From assembly GCA_017987425.1 (NCBI GenBank), contig JAGNTT010000001.1, positions 1 to 41,836 on the forward strand: a stretch of 41,836 nucleotides of DNA, written 5' to 3'. The position numbers were made by a program, and so were the translations under genes. This DNA is from Candidatus Omnitrophota bacterium. GTDB taxonomy: Bacteria; Omnitrophota; Gorgyraeia; Zapsychrales; Fredricksoniimonadaceae. Within the stretch, counting starts at the first letter, position 1, and every line of letters begins with the position of its first letter. The notes under the pieces are model-generated. The model searched no databases. It was not told the origin of the DNA and saw only the letters and a program-made list of their open reading frames with translations. Of this stretch, positions 23,558-34,627 are shown piece after piece.

Positions 23558-25660
23558 TTAGTTAACTTTCTTAACAACATCCTGACGAGAACCGATAATT
23601 TTCTCAGCAATGTTGTTTGGTACTTGAGCGTAAAATGACGGCTCCATCGAGAATGTTCCTCGTCCTTGAGATAAGGAACGAATGGCATTCGCATAGTTAA
23701 ACATTTCAGACAGCGGAACATCAATGATTGCAGTTTTAAGCTTACCTCTGTTACCGGACTCGTTGATCTTCGCACGACGGGTCAACAAATCGCCGATGAC
23801 AGCGCCCCAATAATCTTCCGGAACAACGATCTCTAACTTCATGATCGGCTCTTGGAAAATCGGTCCTGCGGCTCTGAAAGCATCATGAATAGCAAACTTA
23901 GCGGCCAACTGGAACGACATTTCATCAGAGTCAACGTCATGGTATTTACCGTCAACTAAGCTCACCTCAAAGTCCGTTACAGGATAACCTGCCAATACAC
24001 CGTTCAAGGCACCGATTTCAATACCTTCAAAACACGGTTTAATAAATTCACGGGGAATGGCACCGCTGCGTATTTTGTCATGGTAGACAATCCCTTTACC
24101 GACTTCACCCGGCTCCACGTCGATAACAACGTAACCATACTTACCGCGGCCACCGCTTTGAGAAATGTATTTCCCGACGATGCCTGTAACCTTTTTAGTG
24201 ATCGCCTCTTTGTAAGCAACTTCCGGGCGACCGACATTACAGGCCAGGTTGTATTCTCGCTTCATACGATCGACGATAATTTCCAAGTGCAACTCACCCA
24301 TACCGGAGATAATCGTTTGGGAAGTTTCCTTATCATACTTGACTCGTAAAGACGGATCTTCATCCAAAAATTTACGTAACACTTCCCCCATCTTATCCTG
24401 GTCGGCTTTGGTCAAAGGTTCAATCGCTAAAGAAATAACAGCTTCAGGCGGTTTCAAGCCTTCCAAAAGCATAGGTTTGTCTTCAGCACATATGGTATCG
24501 CCGGACTTCGATTCTTTTAATCCAACAAGAGCAACAATCTCACCCGGACCGGCTGAATTAACAATCTCTTGTTTGTTGGCATGCATCAGAAGCATCTTGG
24601 CAATCTTCTCACGCTTACCATTCGAGGAATTCAAATATTGCTGCCCCTGTGTGAATTTGCCGGCATAAATACGGGTATAAAAGATCTTGCCGACATACTT
24701 ATCGGATGCAATCTTGAACACTAAACCAACAGGAGATTCATTCTCATCAGGTTTACGTACAATCAATTCTTCTTTGTTATCAGGATTGTGTCCTCTCATA
24801 GGAGGGATATCAAGAGGTGAAGGAAGGTAATCAACAATCGCATCCAGAACCATTTGGACACCACGGTTTCTCAATGCCGTCCCGACAAGAACAGGAACAA
24901 ATTTACAGGCGATAACTGTGCGGCGGATTGCCTGCATGATTTGTTCTTTGGTCGGTTCTTTGCTGTTCAAAAAAAGATCCGCCATTTCATCGTCAACTTC
25001 AGCCAAACGTTCGATCAAAGTATGACGATATTGTTTAGTCTTTTCGGCAAATTCCGCGGGAAGCGGGAGGCGCTCATATTCCATCCCGTCTTTATCTTTA
25101 TAATTGATATATTGCTCATTAACAACATCAATAATTCCTTTAAAACTATCTTCTGTTCCATCAGGAAACTCAATACCTGCGGCATTTGTGCCAAGACGTT
25201 CATTCATTTCACCAAGCACGCGATCAAAATCAGCACCTAAACGATCGATCTTATTGATAAATGCAATTCGCGGCACATGATATTTATCTGCCTGACGGTA
25301 TACAGTTTCTGTTTGTGGTTGCACACCAGAACAGCCGCACAAAACAATCACGCAACCATCCAGAACTTTTAATGATCTTTCTACTTCAATTGTAAAATCC
25401 ACGTGACCGGGAGTATCAATGATGTTGAAACGGTGATCACGCCAGAAAGCGGTTGTGGCTGCGGACATGATGGTAATACCGCGTTCCTGCTCCTGGGGCA
25501 TGAAGTCCATCGTGGTGTTCCCGTCATCGATATTACCCATCTTATGAATGGTACCGGTATAGTAGAGAACACGTTCGGTCGTAGTGGTTTTACCGGCGTC
25601 GATATGCGCGATAATACCAAAATTGCGGAACTTATTGAGAGGAATTGTGTTTGATGCCAT
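23558..25660 (-). CDS. fusA: Elongation factor G
   Basis: EF-G (700 residues) catalyses ribosomal translocation and, with RRF, recycling. The G domain begins RNFGIIAHIDAGKTTTTERV (P-loop AHIDAGKTT, 18-26) and includes the switch II DTPGHVDFTIEVERS and NKIDRLGADF. It is followed by domain II and domains III to V (ISGMGELHLEIIVDRMKREY, about 460-480; the domain IV YISQSGGRGKYG; and C-terminal RGTFSMEPSFYAQVPNNI). Length and order fit the canonical translocase FusA rather than the EF-G2 or TetM types. It lies between rpsG and tuf, the classical str order. Confidence 0.99.
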   Translation of the reverse strand: MASNTIPLNKFRNFGIIAHIDAGKTTTTERVLYYTGTIHKMGNIDDGNTTMDFMPQEQERGITIMSAATTAFWRDHRFNIIDTPGHVDFTIEVERSLKVLDGCVIVLCGCSGVQPQTETVYRQADKYHVPRIAFINKIDRLGADFDRVLGEMNERLGTNAAGIEFPDGTEDSFKGIIDVVNEQYINYKDKDGMEYERLPLPAEFAEKTKQYRHTLIERLAEVDDEMADLFLNSKEPTKEQIMQAIRRTVIACKFVPVLVGTALRNRGVQMVLDAIVDYLPSPLDIPPMRGHNPDNKEELIVRKPDENESPVGLVFKIASDKYVGKIFYTRIYAGKFTQGQQYLNSSNGKREKIAKMLLMHANKQEIVNSAGPGEIVALVGLKESKSGDTICAEDKPMLLEGLKPPEAVISLAIEPLTKADQDKMGEVLRKFLDEDPSLRVKYDKETSQTIISGMGELHLEIIVDRMKREYNLACNVGRPEVAYKEAITKKVTGIVGKYISQSGGRGKYGYVVIDVEPGEVGKGIVYHDKIRSGAIPREFIKPCFEGIEIGALNGVLAGYPVTDFEVSLVDGKYHDVDSDEMSFQLAAKFAIHDAFRAAGPIFQEPIMKLEIVVPEDYWGAVIGDLLTRRAKINESGNRGKLKTAIIDVPLSEMFNYANAIRSLSQGRGTFSMEPSFYAQVPNNIAEKIIGSRQDVVKKVN

Positions 25661-25697
25661 AAGTTTAATTAAATCCTAAAAAAATTTTCTATAAGGT

Positions 25698-26168
25698 TTA
25701 CCAGCGTAAATGGCTGAATGCACGGTTCGCTTCGGCCATTTTGTGGGTCTCATCGCGTTTTTTAATAGCTGGCCCTTCATTCTTATATGCTGCAATCAAT
25801 TCATCGGCTAATTTGACCATCATCGGCTTGCCTTTTTTCTTGCGGGCAAAATCACGGATCCAACGCATTGCCAGAGAAGAACCTCTGAGCGGAGAAACAT
25901 CAATGGGAACCTGATATGTCGCACCACCGACGCGGCGGCCTTTGACTTCAAGGCGCGGACGGACATTATCAATCGCTTTATTGAAAGCTTTTAACGGAGA
26001 ATCCTCCGGTGTTTTATCTTTGATAAGATCAAGCGCTCCGTAGACAATACCTTCAGCAACTGTCTTCTTACCTTTGGTCATGACAATACTGACAAAACGC
26101 GCGACCATTTCACTGCTAAATTTTGGATCGGGAATCGTTTCTCTTTTTTCTGCTCTACGTCTTCTCAT
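25698..26168 (-). CDS. rpsG: 30S ribosomal protein S7
   Basis: S7 (156 residues) nucleates assembly of the head of the small subunit and lies at the tRNA exit site. In E. coli it regulates the str operon. It begins [20 protein letters not shown], with [20 protein letters not shown] (about 26-45), [20 protein letters not shown] and the C-terminal [15 protein letters not shown]. Its ATG shares a base with the rpsL stop (TAATG), so translation is probably coupled. Confidence 0.98.
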   Translation of the reverse strand: MRRRRAEKRETIPDPKFSSEMVARFVSIVMTKGKKTVAEGIVYGALDLIKDKTPEDSPLKAFNKAIDNVRPRLEVKGRRVGGATYQVPIDVSPLRGSSLAMRWIRDFARKKKGKPMMVKLADELIAAYKNEGPAIKKRDETHKMAEANRAFSHLRW

Positions 26169-26539
26169 TACTTGGCTCTCTTAGTTCCGTATTTTGAACG
26201 TGATTTTTTACGGTTGTTGACACCGGCGGTATCCAGCGTCCCGCGGACGATATGATAACGCACACCTGGTAAGTCCTTAACACGACCGCCTCTGACAAGC
26301 ACGATCGAGTGCTCCTGAAGGTTGTGACCTTCACCCGGAATATATGAAGTCACTTCAATGCGATTCGATAAACGCACTCTCGCAATTTTACGCAATGCCG
26401 AGTTCGGTTTTTTCGGCGTCATGGTTTTAACTTGTAAACAGACACCACGGCGCTGCGGGCACTCGGTCAATGCCGGTGACTTACTCTTCTTGATTTTGGA
26501 CTGTCTCTGTTTTCTGATCAGCTGTGATATCGTTGGCAT
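26168..26539 (-). CDS. rpsL: 30S ribosomal protein S12
   Basis: S12 (123 residues) lies at the decoding centre. It begins [20 protein letters not shown] and has the universally conserved [10 protein letters not shown] (42-51), [10 protein letters not shown] and [20 protein letters not shown]. The two lysines at which streptomycin-resistance substitutions arise (Lys43 and Lys88 here) are unchanged, so no such resistance is predicted. The ATG at 26539 lies inside the 3' end of rpoC, overlapping it by 59 nt in another frame. The conserved SQLIRK segment begins right after the start, so the overlap is real. No good ribosome binding site is visible, and coupling to rpoC translation is likely. Confidence 0.98.
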   Translation of the reverse strand: MPTISQLIRKQRQSKIKKSKSPALTECPQRRGVCLQVKTMTPKKPNSALRKIARVRLSNRIEVTSYIPGEGHNLQEHSIVLVRGGRVKDLPGVRYHIVRGTLDTAGVNNRKKSRSKYGTKRAK

Positions 26540-29500
26540 ATTTAACCATTTCTATGTGTTCGTAATTTTTCAAACCGGTTCCTGCCGGAATTAAATGTCC
26601 GACAATAACGTTTTCTTTCAATCCGGATAAGAGGTCAACTTTACCAGATGCTGCCGCTTCTGTCAAGACTCTTGTTGTCTCTTGGAAACTAGCTGCAGAA
26701 ATAAAACTCTCCGTCGTCAAAGAGACCTTTGTGATACCCAATAAGAGCGGTGTCGCAGATGCCGGTTTTCCTTTTTTCTTAATGATTGTTTCATTGGCCT
26801 TTTTAAAAATATTTTTGTCAATTTGTTCGCCAACTAAAAACTCACTATCACCGGAATCATCGATGCGAACTTTCTTGAGCATCTGAGAAATGATAAGCTC
26901 GATGTGTTTATCATTGATGCGCACACCTTGCAGACGATAAACTTCCTGAACTTCATTCAAAAGATATTCTTGCAAAACCTTGTCACCGCAAACACGCAGG
27001 ATGTCCTGAGGAACAACTGGCCCGTCGGTCAACTGCTGACCGGCAAAAACTTTATCACCCTTGTAAACGTTCGGGTGTTTGCCGTGCGGAATAGTGTATT
27101 CTTTGGCCATACCCGTCGGAGACTTAACAACAATAGTACGCAAACCCTTTTTATCTGTTCCGAATTCTACGAAACCGTCGATTTCGCTGATGACGGCCGG
27201 ATCTTTCGGACGGCGAGCTTCGAATAATTCAGCAACGCGCGGAAGACCACCGGTGATGTCGCGTGTTTTTCCGATACTGCGCGGAATCTTTGCAACGAGT
27301 TCACCACCAGCAACCGTCGACTGGTCATCAACAAGAATGTGCGCACCGACGGGAATCGAATAAATCCCGACAACTTCTTTTTTGTCGTCGATGATGATGA
27401 TCTGCGGATGATACTCCTGTTTATGCTCGACAACAACGCGTTCCGTAACGCCTGTGACAGGATTTTGTTCTTCACGGACCGTAATGTCTTCTTTAAGATC
27501 TTCGAACTTAACAGTACCTTTAACTTCGGTGATGATCGGAATCGTGTACGGATCCCAAGTCGCTAGAGTTTCACCTTTTTCAATCGATACTCCGTCGGCA
27601 AATACGAGCGCGGTACCCTGAGGCAATGCATGTCGTTCGAATTCACGGCCGTATTCGTTATTAATACTGACGGCACCGTTGCGGTTCAAAACAATAAATT
27701 CTTTACCTTTTTGAACAACACGCAACTGGTGATATTTAACAATACCTTTATTTTTCGTCTTAATGAATGACTGCTCAATTGTACGTGATGCAGTACCACC
27801 GATGTGGAAAGTACGCATGGTCAACTGTGTACCCGGCTCCCCGATACTCTGGGCAGCGATCGTACCAACGGCTTCACCGAGCTCCACCATGCGGTGTGTG
27901 GCCAGGTTGCGACCGTAACATTTTATACAAACTCCACGTCCAGCTTCGCATGTGAGTGCGCTACGAATACGCACTTTTTCGATACCAAGCTGTTCAATCA
28001 TGTCGGCTTTTTCTTCCGAAATCTCGCCTCCGGAGACAACAACCTGCTGGTCTGTGACGATGTCGACGATGTTATCAAGCGCCACACGTCCGACGATACG
28101 TTCTTTCAAAGCAACGACAAGCTCATCGCCTTCGACGATGGCGGAAACAGTAATACCATTAAGAGTTCCGCAATCTTCCTCATTGACAACTAACTCTTGA
28201 GCAACGTCAACAAGACGACGGGTCAGATAACCGGCGTCGGCTGTTTTAAGAGCTGTATCCGCCAGACCTTTACGGGCACCGTGAGTAGAAATGAAATACT
28301 CCAATACAGTCAGACCTTCGCGGAAGCTAGCCGTGATCGGATTTTCGATAATCTCACCCGACGGCTTTGCCATCAGCCCGCGCATACCCGACAGCTGACG
28401 GATCTGAAGTTTAGAACCGCGAGCGCCGGAGTCGGCCATGATGTAGACAGGATTAAATTGATCCATTTTCTTGAACACCATGTCGGAAAGAATTTCCGTT
28501 GTATGGGTCCAAACGTCGATGATCTTGTTATAGCGTTCGCGTCCGGTGATGATACCTTTGCGATACTGATCTTCAATCTTCGCGACTTCCTGCTTAGAAT
28601 TGGCAATAACCTTCGATTTTTCCTCAGGCACAGTTAAATCGGACATGCTGATGGAAATACCAGCCTCCGTTGCCTTGATAAAGCCCAATGCCTTAAGCTC
28701 GTCGAGAAGATGGATAGTCCTATGCTGACCAAAACGTTTAAAGCAGTCAGAGATAACGTTACCTATTTTCTTTTTATCCAAAAGATCATTCACATACCCG
28801 AAGTCCGTAGGCAGAACTTCATTAAGCATGATACGACCGATGGTTGTTTCGATAATATTCATTTTAGAAGATTTCGCAGAAACATCTTCTTTAGACTTGC
28901 CTTTTAAGTCTGAAGTCGAGATAACCATGGAAGGCTTTTCTTCTCCCCACACCGGTCCGTTCACACGCAGTTTAATGCGGGCGTGCATGTCGATAAGACC
29001 GTCATAGAAAGCGATCAATGCCTCTTGTGCGCTCGCGAATAAATGACCCTCACCCTTGTTGCCCAATTTTTCCTTTGTCAAATAATACAGCCCAAGAACG
29101 ATGTCCTGAGTCGGCGACATAACAGGACGTCCATCCGCCGGAGAGAACAGGTTATTGACCGACAAAAGTTCAAGACGGCATTCGATCTGCGCTTCCAGAG
29201 ACAACGGAATGTGAACGGCCATCTGGTCACCATCGAAGTCGGCGTTAAAAGCGGTACAGACGAGCGGGTGCAAACGAATAGCTTTACCTTCAATCAAGAT
29301 CGGCTGAAACGCCTGAATTGACAAACGGTGCAGCGTCGGCGCGCGGTTGAGCATGACCGGATGGTCCTTGATGACATCGTCGAGGATGTCCCAGACTTCA
29401 ATCTTGGCGCGTTCGACCATGCGCTTGGCGCCCTTGATGGTATGCACGAAACCTTTTTCACGCAACTTACGTATGATAAACGGTTCAAACAGCTCGAGAG

Positions 29501-30596
29501 CCATCTTCTTCGGCAGACCGCACTGATGAAGTTTCAGTTCAGGCCCGACGACGATGACGGAGCGGCCGGAATAATCGACGCGTTTACCAAGAAGGTTCAT
29601 ACGGAAACGGCCTTGCTTTCCCTTTAACATGTCTGAAAGGGACTTCAAAGGACGGTTTCCAGATCCCAATACAGGACGGCCGTGACGACCGTTGTCCAAC
29701 AAAGCGTCGACGGCTTCCTGAAGCATGCGCTTTTCATTGCGGATAATGATTTCCGGCGCATTCAAATCGATAAGTTTTTTAAGACGGTTATTGCGGTTGA
29801 TAACACGGCGATAAAGATCGTTCAAGTCGGATGTCGCGAAACGTCCGCCTTCGAGCGGAACGAGCGGACGCAGATCCGGAGGAATGACCGGGAGAATATC
29901 CAAAATCATCCAGTCAGCCTGGTTACCGGAAACTTTAAAATCCTCGACGATCTTGAGGTTCTTGGCGATTTTCTTGAAATTCGTACCGTTAGGGTTAGCT
30001 GTTTCAAGATCCTTGCGAAGCTTCTTGCAAAGAACATTGAGATCAATCTCGCGCAATAAATCACGGATGGCTTCAGCACCAATCTTGGCCTTGAAAGCAC
30101 CGCCGTGCTTAACAAGCGCGTCCTGATATTGATCTTCGGAGAGAAGTTCCTTTTTCTTTAAGGAAGTTTCACCCGGATCAAGAACAACATATTCTTCATA
30201 GTAGATGATTTTCTCGAGATCACGAAGACCGATCTGCAGCATGGCCGACAAACGCGATGGGACGGCCTTATAGAACCAGATGTGCGTCACAGGACAGGCA
30301 AGTTCAATATGGCCCATGCGTTCACGACGGACGGACGAACGGGTTACCAGAACACCGCAGCGGTCGCAGGTGATGCCCTTAAACTTGATTCCCTTATATT
30401 TGCCGCAGTTGCATTCCCAATCCCGAATCGGCCCGAAGATACGTTCACAAAAAAGACCGTCCTTCTCGGGTTTAAGCGTGCGGTAGTTCAGTGTTTCGGC
30501 TTTCTTGACCGGGCCTTTCGACCACGATGAAATAATATCCGGAGACGCAATTTTGATGGTGATGCGGTCTTGATTTTTGATATCGATTTTGCTCAT
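26481..30596 (-). CDS. rpoC: DNA-directed RNA polymerase subunit beta-prime
   Basis: Beta-prime (1371 residues) carries the catalytic Mg-binding loop [12 protein letters not shown] (451-462), whose three aspartates hold the active-site metal. The N-terminal zinc ribbon has Cys62, Cys64, Cys77 and Cys80. The second zinc site is built from a cysteine in [10 protein letters not shown] and the cluster [11 protein letters not shown]. The bridge helix and trigger loop region around [20 protein letters not shown] and MRTFHIGG is intact. The gene starts 5 nt after rpoB. Its last 18 or so codons (tail ending TETVQNQEE) overlap the beginning of rpsL out of frame, an unusual junction. Confidence 0.99.
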   Translation of the reverse strand: MSKIDIKNQDRITIKIASPDIISSWSKGPVKKAETLNYRTLKPEKDGLFCERIFGPIRDWECNCGKYKGIKFKGITCDRCGVLVTRSSVRRERMGHIELACPVTHIWFYKAVPSRLSAMLQIGLRDLEKIIYYEEYVVLDPGETSLKKKELLSEDQYQDALVKHGGAFKAKIGAEAIRDLLREIDLNVLCKKLRKDLETANPNGTNFKKIAKNLKIVEDFKVSGNQADWMILDILPVIPPDLRPLVPLEGGRFATSDLNDLYRRVINRNNRLKKLIDLNAPEIIIRNEKRMLQEAVDALLDNGRHGRPVLGSGNRPLKSLSDMLKGKQGRFRMNLLGKRVDYSGRSVIVVGPELKLHQCGLPKKMALELFEPFIIRKLREKGFVHTIKGAKRMVERAKIEVWDILDDVIKDHPVMLNRAPTLHRLSIQAFQPILIEGKAIRLHPLVCTAFNADFDGDQMAVHIPLSLEAQIECRLELLSVNNLFSPADGRPVMSPTQDIVLGLYYLTKEKLGNKGEGHLFASAQEALIAFYDGLIDMHARIKLRVNGPVWGEEKPSMVISTSDLKGKSKEDVSAKSSKMNIIETTIGRIMLNEVLPTDFGYVNDLLDKKKIGNVISDCFKRFGQHRTIHLLDELKALGFIKATEAGISISMSDLTVPEEKSKVIANSKQEVAKIEDQYRKGIITGRERYNKIIDVWTHTTEILSDMVFKKMDQFNPVYIMADSGARGSKLQIRQLSGMRGLMAKPSGEIIENPITASFREGLTVLEYFISTHGARKGLADTALKTADAGYLTRRLVDVAQELVVNEEDCGTLNGITVSAIVEGDELVVALKERIVGRVALDNIVDIVTDQQVVVSGGEISEEKADMIEQLGIEKVRIRSALTCEAGRGVCIKCYGRNLATHRMVELGEAVGTIAAQSIGEPGTQLTMRTFHIGGTASRTIEQSFIKTKNKGIVKYHQLRVVQKGKEFIVLNRNGAVSINNEYGREFERHALPQGTALVFADGVSIEKGETLATWDPYTIPIITEVKGTVKFEDLKEDITVREEQNPVTGVTERVVVEHKQEYHPQIIIIDDKKEVVGIYSIPVGAHILVDDQSTVAGGELVAKIPRSIGKTRDITGGLPRVAELFEARRPKDPAVISEIDGFVEFGTDKKGLRTIVVKSPTGMAKEYTIPHGKHPNVYKGDKVFAGQQLTDGPVVPQDILRVCGDKVLQEYLLNEVQEVYRLQGVRINDKHIELIISQMLKKVRIDDSGDSEFLVGEQIDKNIFKKANETIIKKKGKPASATPLLLGITKVSLTTESFISAASFQETTRVLTEAAASGKVDLLSGLKENVIVGHLIPAGTGLKNYEHIEMVKYANDITADQKTETVQNQEE

Positions 30597-30601
30597 GAGA
30601 A

Positions 30602-33600
30602 TTATTTGTCCTTCTTGTCTTCGGTTTCCGCTGCATCGGCGTTAGGAATTTCGGTGCCTTCTGCTCTTTCCAACCGTATATCCAAGCAAAGTCCTTGCAA
30701 TTCTTTGACAAGAACGTTAAATGATTCCGGAGTACCCGGAGCTAACGCCTGTTCACCTTTAACAATGGCTTCATAAATGCGGCTACGGCCAGTTACGTCG
30801 TCGGACTTAACAGTCAGCATTTCCTGCAGTGTATAGGCCGCACCATAAGCCTCCAGCGCCCAGACTTCCATTTCCCCGAATCTCTGGCCACCGAAGTGAG
30901 CTTTACCGCCGAGCGGCTGCTGGGTAACCAGAGAATACGGCCCGATGGAACGAGCGTGGATTTTCTCATCAACCAAGTGGTTTAATTTAAGCATGTAAAT
31001 TGCGCCGACAGTCACTTTCTGTGCGAACGATTCGCCGGAGAACCCGTCGTAGACCACCGACTTGCCATCTTCGGAAAGACCGGCTTCTTTAAGATGCTGA
31101 CGAATCTCTTCTTCGGTCGCACCGTTAAAAACAGGGGTCTCGGCGTAGAACCCTAACGCATGGGCTGCCCAGCCTAAGTGGGTTTCGAGCAACTGACCGA
31201 CGTTCATACGGGACGGAACGCCTAGCGGATTAAGAATAATATCCACAGAGCGGCCATCAGCCAAGAACGGCATGTCTTCCTGGGGAACGATTCTTGAAAC
31301 AATACCTTTGTTTCCGTGACGACCGGCCATCTTGTCACCGACCTGCAGTTTACGCTTGGTGGCAACATAAACGACGACTCTCTTTAGAACACCGGCGGGA
31401 AGTTCATCTCCGCGGCGGACACGATCAATTTCACGAGTTTCTTCTTCCATAAGTTCGGCGATCTTGTCGTTATAGAATTCAAGCAACTGGCGCGGTTCGC
31501 TGTCTTCTTCAAGATCTTCAACAGTCAGCTTATTGACTTTTTTCTTGTCAATGCCGAGCAGCTTGCTTAATTTCGCGTCCTTTTCATCGACGATGAACTG
31601 AACTTCCTGGACAAAGTATTCTTTGATTTTCACGACAGCGGCGGATTCCTTGGATTTGTCTTCCTTGGATTTACGGCCGCGTTCGTTACGCTGGAAAGAT
31701 TCAATGTTAACAACGACGCCTTCGATACCCGGAGGCAATGTTAAAGACGTGTCACGGACATCGGCGGCTTTCTCACCGAAAATAGCGCGCAGAAGTCTTT
31801 CTTCGGGAGAAAGTTCCTTTTCGCTCTTCGGAGTGACTTTACCGACGAGGATATCACCGGCCTTGACTTCGGCACCGACGCGGACAACGCCGTCTTCCAT
31901 AAGATCCTTAAGAGCATCTTCCCCGACGTTCGGAATATCACGGGTGATTTCTTCGTTACCCAAACGGGTTTCACGGCATTCGCATTCGAAACGCTCGACG
32001 TGAATGGATGTAAATTTATCTTCGGCCACGATCTTTTCGTTGATCAGGATCGCGTCTTCGAAGTTGTATCCGCGCCACGGCATGAAAGCGACGATGGCAT
32101 TGCGCCCCAAAGCCAGACGTCCGTCTTTTGTGCCGATACCGTCAGCGATGATCTGCCCGGCTTCAACTTTCTGGCCCAACTTTACCAACGGAGCCTGATG
32201 AACGCACGTGTTGGCATTCGACCGCATAAAATTCTTAAGCGTATAAACATTTTTCCCGACAGTGATTTCACGTCCATCAACCTTGGTAACCGTGCCGGCA
32301 TCTTTGGACACGATCATAACCCCGGAATCGCGGGCAACTTTTTCTTCCATGCCCGTACCGACGTAAGGAACTTCCGTAACCATCAGCGGAACAGCCTGAC
32401 GCTGCATGTTGGAACCCATGAGCGCGCGGTTAGCGTCGTCGTGTTCTAGGAACGGAATCAAAGAAGCAGCCACCGAAACCAGCTGCTTCGGCGACACATC
32501 CATGAGTTCGACCTTATTCGGTGTCACGCGCGGAAAGTCCGTTTTATAACGGCATGAAACGTCTTTATCGGTGATCGTTCCGTCTTTGTCAAAACGGGTG
32601 TTCGCCTGAGCAATGTACTTGTTCTGGTCGATATCAGCGGTTAAATATTCAAACTTTTTAAGAATTTTTCCGTCGACAACTTTGCGGTACGGAGTTTCGA
32701 TAAAGCCGAGTTCATTAACGCGTGCACAAGTCGTCAAAGACGCAATCAGACCGATGTTCGGACCTTCAGGAGTTTCGATCGGACAAACACGGCCGTAGTG
32801 CGTCGGGTGAACGTCGCGAACTTCGAAACCGGCGCGTTCGCGGGAAAGACCGCCCGGACCAAGCGCGGACATACGGCGCTTGTGAGTCATTTCGGAAAGC
32901 GGGTTGACCTGATCCATGAACTGTGACAGCTGGCTTCTGGCGAAAAAGTCCTGGATCTGATTTGAAAACAAACGGGAGTTGATCAAATGATGGATCGTCA
33001 GGTTTTCAAAACTACTCATGACGACGAGACGTTCCTTGATGGAACGTTCCAAACGCGCCAGACCGATACGGACCTGGTTCTGAACCAGTTCCCCGACGGA
33101 CTTGATGCGGCGGTTACCCAAGTGATCAATATCATCCGTCTCACCGCGGCCTTCGCGAAGACCAACCAGATAACGGATAACTTCCACGACCGTTCTAATA
33201 TCCAATACACGGTTGTCCAAGGGAGCATCCGTGTTCAATTTGCGGTTGACGATGTGGCGACCGACCTTGCTCAAATCATAGCGCTTAGGATCGGAGAAAA
33301 GACGGAAGAACAAAGTTTCGGCAACCTCTACTGTGGCCGGTTCCGTCGGGCGCATTTTGCGGTAGAAATCAAGCAAAGCCTCTTCTTTGGATGTGGTGTG
33401 ATCTTTTTCCAAAGTCGGCTTCAATTTATCATAATAATCGCCCAACATTTGCTGCATGGCTTCCGAATCGGAAAGACCCATGATGCGCAAAATCTGAGAT
33501 GCCGGAAAATTGCGACGACGATCGACGAACGCAATCAAGACGTCGTTAAGGTCATATTTGATTTCAAACCAAGCGCCGCGGGAAGGAATAATACGGCCAT

Positions 33601-34075
33601 AGTAAATGCTTTTACCCGTCGGGTGAGTTTCTTCTTCGAATGAAACCCCCGGTGGACGCTGGATTTGAGAGACAACAACACGCTCATCACCGTTGATAAT
33701 GAATGTGCCTGTATCCGTCATGAGCGGGAAATCGCCGAAATAAACTTCCTGTTCCTTGATATCGACAGGAGTAATAAGACGAAGCTTCACTTTCAAAGGC
33801 GCGGAATAGGTCATGCCGCGTCTCTGACATTCATAACGGGAATATTTTTCTTTGCCTAAGGTATAACCAATGTATTCAAGACGAATTTGCCCGTCGTAGC
33901 TTTCCAGCGGGAATACTTCACGAAAGACCTCTTCCAGACCAGTGTCTTTGCGCTGGTCCGGCATAAGTTCACGTTGTAGAAACTCTGCGTAAGATACGGT
34001 TTGAATGTCTAAAAGCTGGGGGACTTCGAAATTGTCTTGGAACTTACCAAAATTCTTGATCTTCAATTTTGCCAT
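30602..34075 (-). CDS. rpoB: DNA-directed RNA polymerase subunit beta
   Basis: The beta subunit (1157 residues from this start) binds DNA, RNA and sigma, and is the rifampicin target. The rif region reads [20 protein letters not shown] then [20 protein letters not shown]. It matches E. coli except for a few changes, notably Val where E. coli has Asn518. Later hallmarks are [60 protein letters not shown] and the C-terminal clamp [21 protein letters not shown] chose ATG 34075 ([10 protein letters not shown]) because AAAGAGA lies just upstream. An in-frame ATG at 34108 falls inside a perfect hairpin and has no ribosome binding site. Confidence 0.98.
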   Translation of the reverse strand: MAKLKIKNFGKFQDNFEVPQLLDIQTVSYAEFLQRELMPDQRKDTGLEEVFREVFPLESYDGQIRLEYIGYTLGKEKYSRYECQRRGMTYSAPLKVKLRLITPVDIKEQEVYFGDFPLMTDTGTFIINGDERVVVSQIQRPPGVSFEEETHPTGKSIYYGRIIPSRGAWFEIKYDLNDVLIAFVDRRRNFPASQILRIMGLSDSEAMQQMLGDYYDKLKPTLEKDHTTSKEEALLDFYRKMRPTEPATVEVAETLFFRLFSDPKRYDLSKVGRHIVNRKLNTDAPLDNRVLDIRTVVEVIRYLVGLREGRGETDDIDHLGNRRIKSVGELVQNQVRIGLARLERSIKERLVVMSSFENLTIHHLINSRLFSNQIQDFFARSQLSQFMDQVNPLSEMTHKRRMSALGPGGLSRERAGFEVRDVHPTHYGRVCPIETPEGPNIGLIASLTTCARVNELGFIETPYRKVVDGKILKKFEYLTADIDQNKYIAQANTRFDKDGTITDKDVSCRYKTDFPRVTPNKVELMDVSPKQLVSVAASLIPFLEHDDANRALMGSNMQRQAVPLMVTEVPYVGTGMEEKVARDSGVMIVSKDAGTVTKVDGREITVGKNVYTLKNFMRSNANTCVHQAPLVKLGQKVEAGQIIADGIGTKDGRLALGRNAIVAFMPWRGYNFEDAILINEKIVAEDKFTSIHVERFECECRETRLGNEEITRDIPNVGEDALKDLMEDGVVRVGAEVKAGDILVGKVTPKSEKELSPEERLLRAIFGEKAADVRDTSLTLPPGIEGVVVNIESFQRNERGRKSKEDKSKESAAVVKIKEYFVQEVQFIVDEKDAKLSKLLGIDKKKVNKLTVEDLEEDSEPRQLLEFYNDKIAELMEEETREIDRVRRGDELPAGVLKRVVVYVATKRKLQVGDKMAGRHGNKGIVSRIVPQEDMPFLADGRSVDIILNPLGVPSRMNVGQLLETHLGWAAHALGFYAETPVFNGATEEEIRQHLKEAGLSEDGKSVVYDGFSGESFAQKVTVGAIYMLKLNHLVDEKIHARSIGPYSLVTQQPLGGKAHFGGQRFGEMEVWALEAYGAAYTLQEMLTVKSDDVTGRSRIYEAIVKGEQALAPGTPESFNVLVKELQGLCLDIRLERAEGTEIPNADAAETEDKKDK

Positions 34076-34089
34076 ATTCTCTTTCGCTG

Positions 34090-34109
34090 AATGGATGATT
34101 CCATCCATT
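34090..34109 (-). promoter_or_regulatory. Perfect 8-bp hairpin just upstream of the rpoB start
   Basis: AATGGATG and CATCCATT pair across a 4-nt loop. On the minus-strand mRNA the hairpin ends about 15 nt before the rpoB ATG at 34075, leaving the AAAGAGA ribosome binding site single-stranded just downstream. It covers the alternative ATG at 34108. It may influence rpoB translation initiation; there is no U-run, so it is not a terminator. Confidence 0.55.
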
Positions 34110-34148
34110 GGTGAAGGATTAAAAGAATCTGAGCGCGCGGCCAGCCTT

Positions 34149-34237
34149 ATTGATCGTCGTCTTTACTTGCAAATTTAGCGTCAAATCTCCAATAGCCTTT
34201 TAAGGGGTTATTGGAGATTTGACGAACAAAGATCAAT
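34149..34237 (-). promoter_or_regulatory. Long hairpin in the rplL-rpoB spacer (candidate RNase III or attenuation site)
   Basis: A perfect 16-bp stem, CGTCAAATCTCCAATA (34179-34194) with its exact complement at 34209-34224, extends inward by about five more pairs including G-U. Beyond unpaired flanks, outer arms ATTGATC (34149-34155) and GATCAAT (34231-34237) can pair, and adjoining TTT/AAA adds three more pairs. The structure fills most of the 134-nt or longer gap. No U-run follows it. In E. coli the equivalent spacer contains a partial attenuator and an RNase III cleavage site that set the ratio of L7/L12 to beta; the same role is likely here but is inferred. Confidence 0.75.
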
Positions 34238-34242
34238 GACAA

Positions 34243-34626
34243 TTATTGAAGCTCAACTTTAGCGCCGGCAGCTTCGAGTTTCTTTTTGAGATCTTCGGCT
34301 TCGGCTTTCGGAACGCTTTCCTTGACCATTTTAGGAGCAGCTTCAACAAGATCCTTGGCTTCTTTTAGACCCAAGTTTGTAACGGCGCGAACTTCCTTGA
34401 TAACGCCGATCTTGTTTGTGCCAGCTTCCTTGAGGAAAACGTTGAATGAGGTTTTCTCTTCGGCAGGAGCAGCGGCAGCGCCACCAGCAGCAGGCCCAGC
34501 CATCATCATCGGGGCCGCAGCCTGAATACCCAACTCATCTTCCAGCATTTTAACCAGATCAGCAGCTTCAAGAACCGTAAGGTTCTTGATGGTAGTTGCG
34601 ATATCCGCTAATTTAGTGTTCGACAT
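34243..34626 (-). CDS. rplL: 50S ribosomal protein L7/L12
   Basis: L7/L12 (127 residues) forms the multi-copy stalk that recruits translational GTPases. It shows the N-terminal dimerisation helices ([20 protein letters not shown], about 6-25), the flexible Ala/Gly/Pro hinge ([20 protein letters not shown], about 43-62) and the globular C-terminal domain with [20 protein letters not shown] and [20 protein letters not shown]. The ATG at 34626 is one base after the rplJ stop and has the strong ribosome binding site GGGAGG, fitting the higher expression needed for several copies per ribosome. An upstream in-frame codon at 34650 would remove that spacing. Confidence 0.98.
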   Translation of the reverse strand: MSNTKLADIATTIKNLTVLEAADLVKMLEDELGIQAAAPMMMAGPAAGGAAAAPAEEKTSFNVFLKEAGTNKIGVIKEVRAVTNLGLKEAKDLVEAAPKMVKESVPKAEAEDLKKKLEAAGAKVELQ

Positions 34627-34627
34627 C

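Noticed and set aside
32987..33643. 218-codon open frame on the plus strand opposite rpoB
   Set aside because: It lies wholly inside the conserved rpoB sequence. Such antisense frames follow from codon bias in long genes; there is no ribosome binding site or domain.
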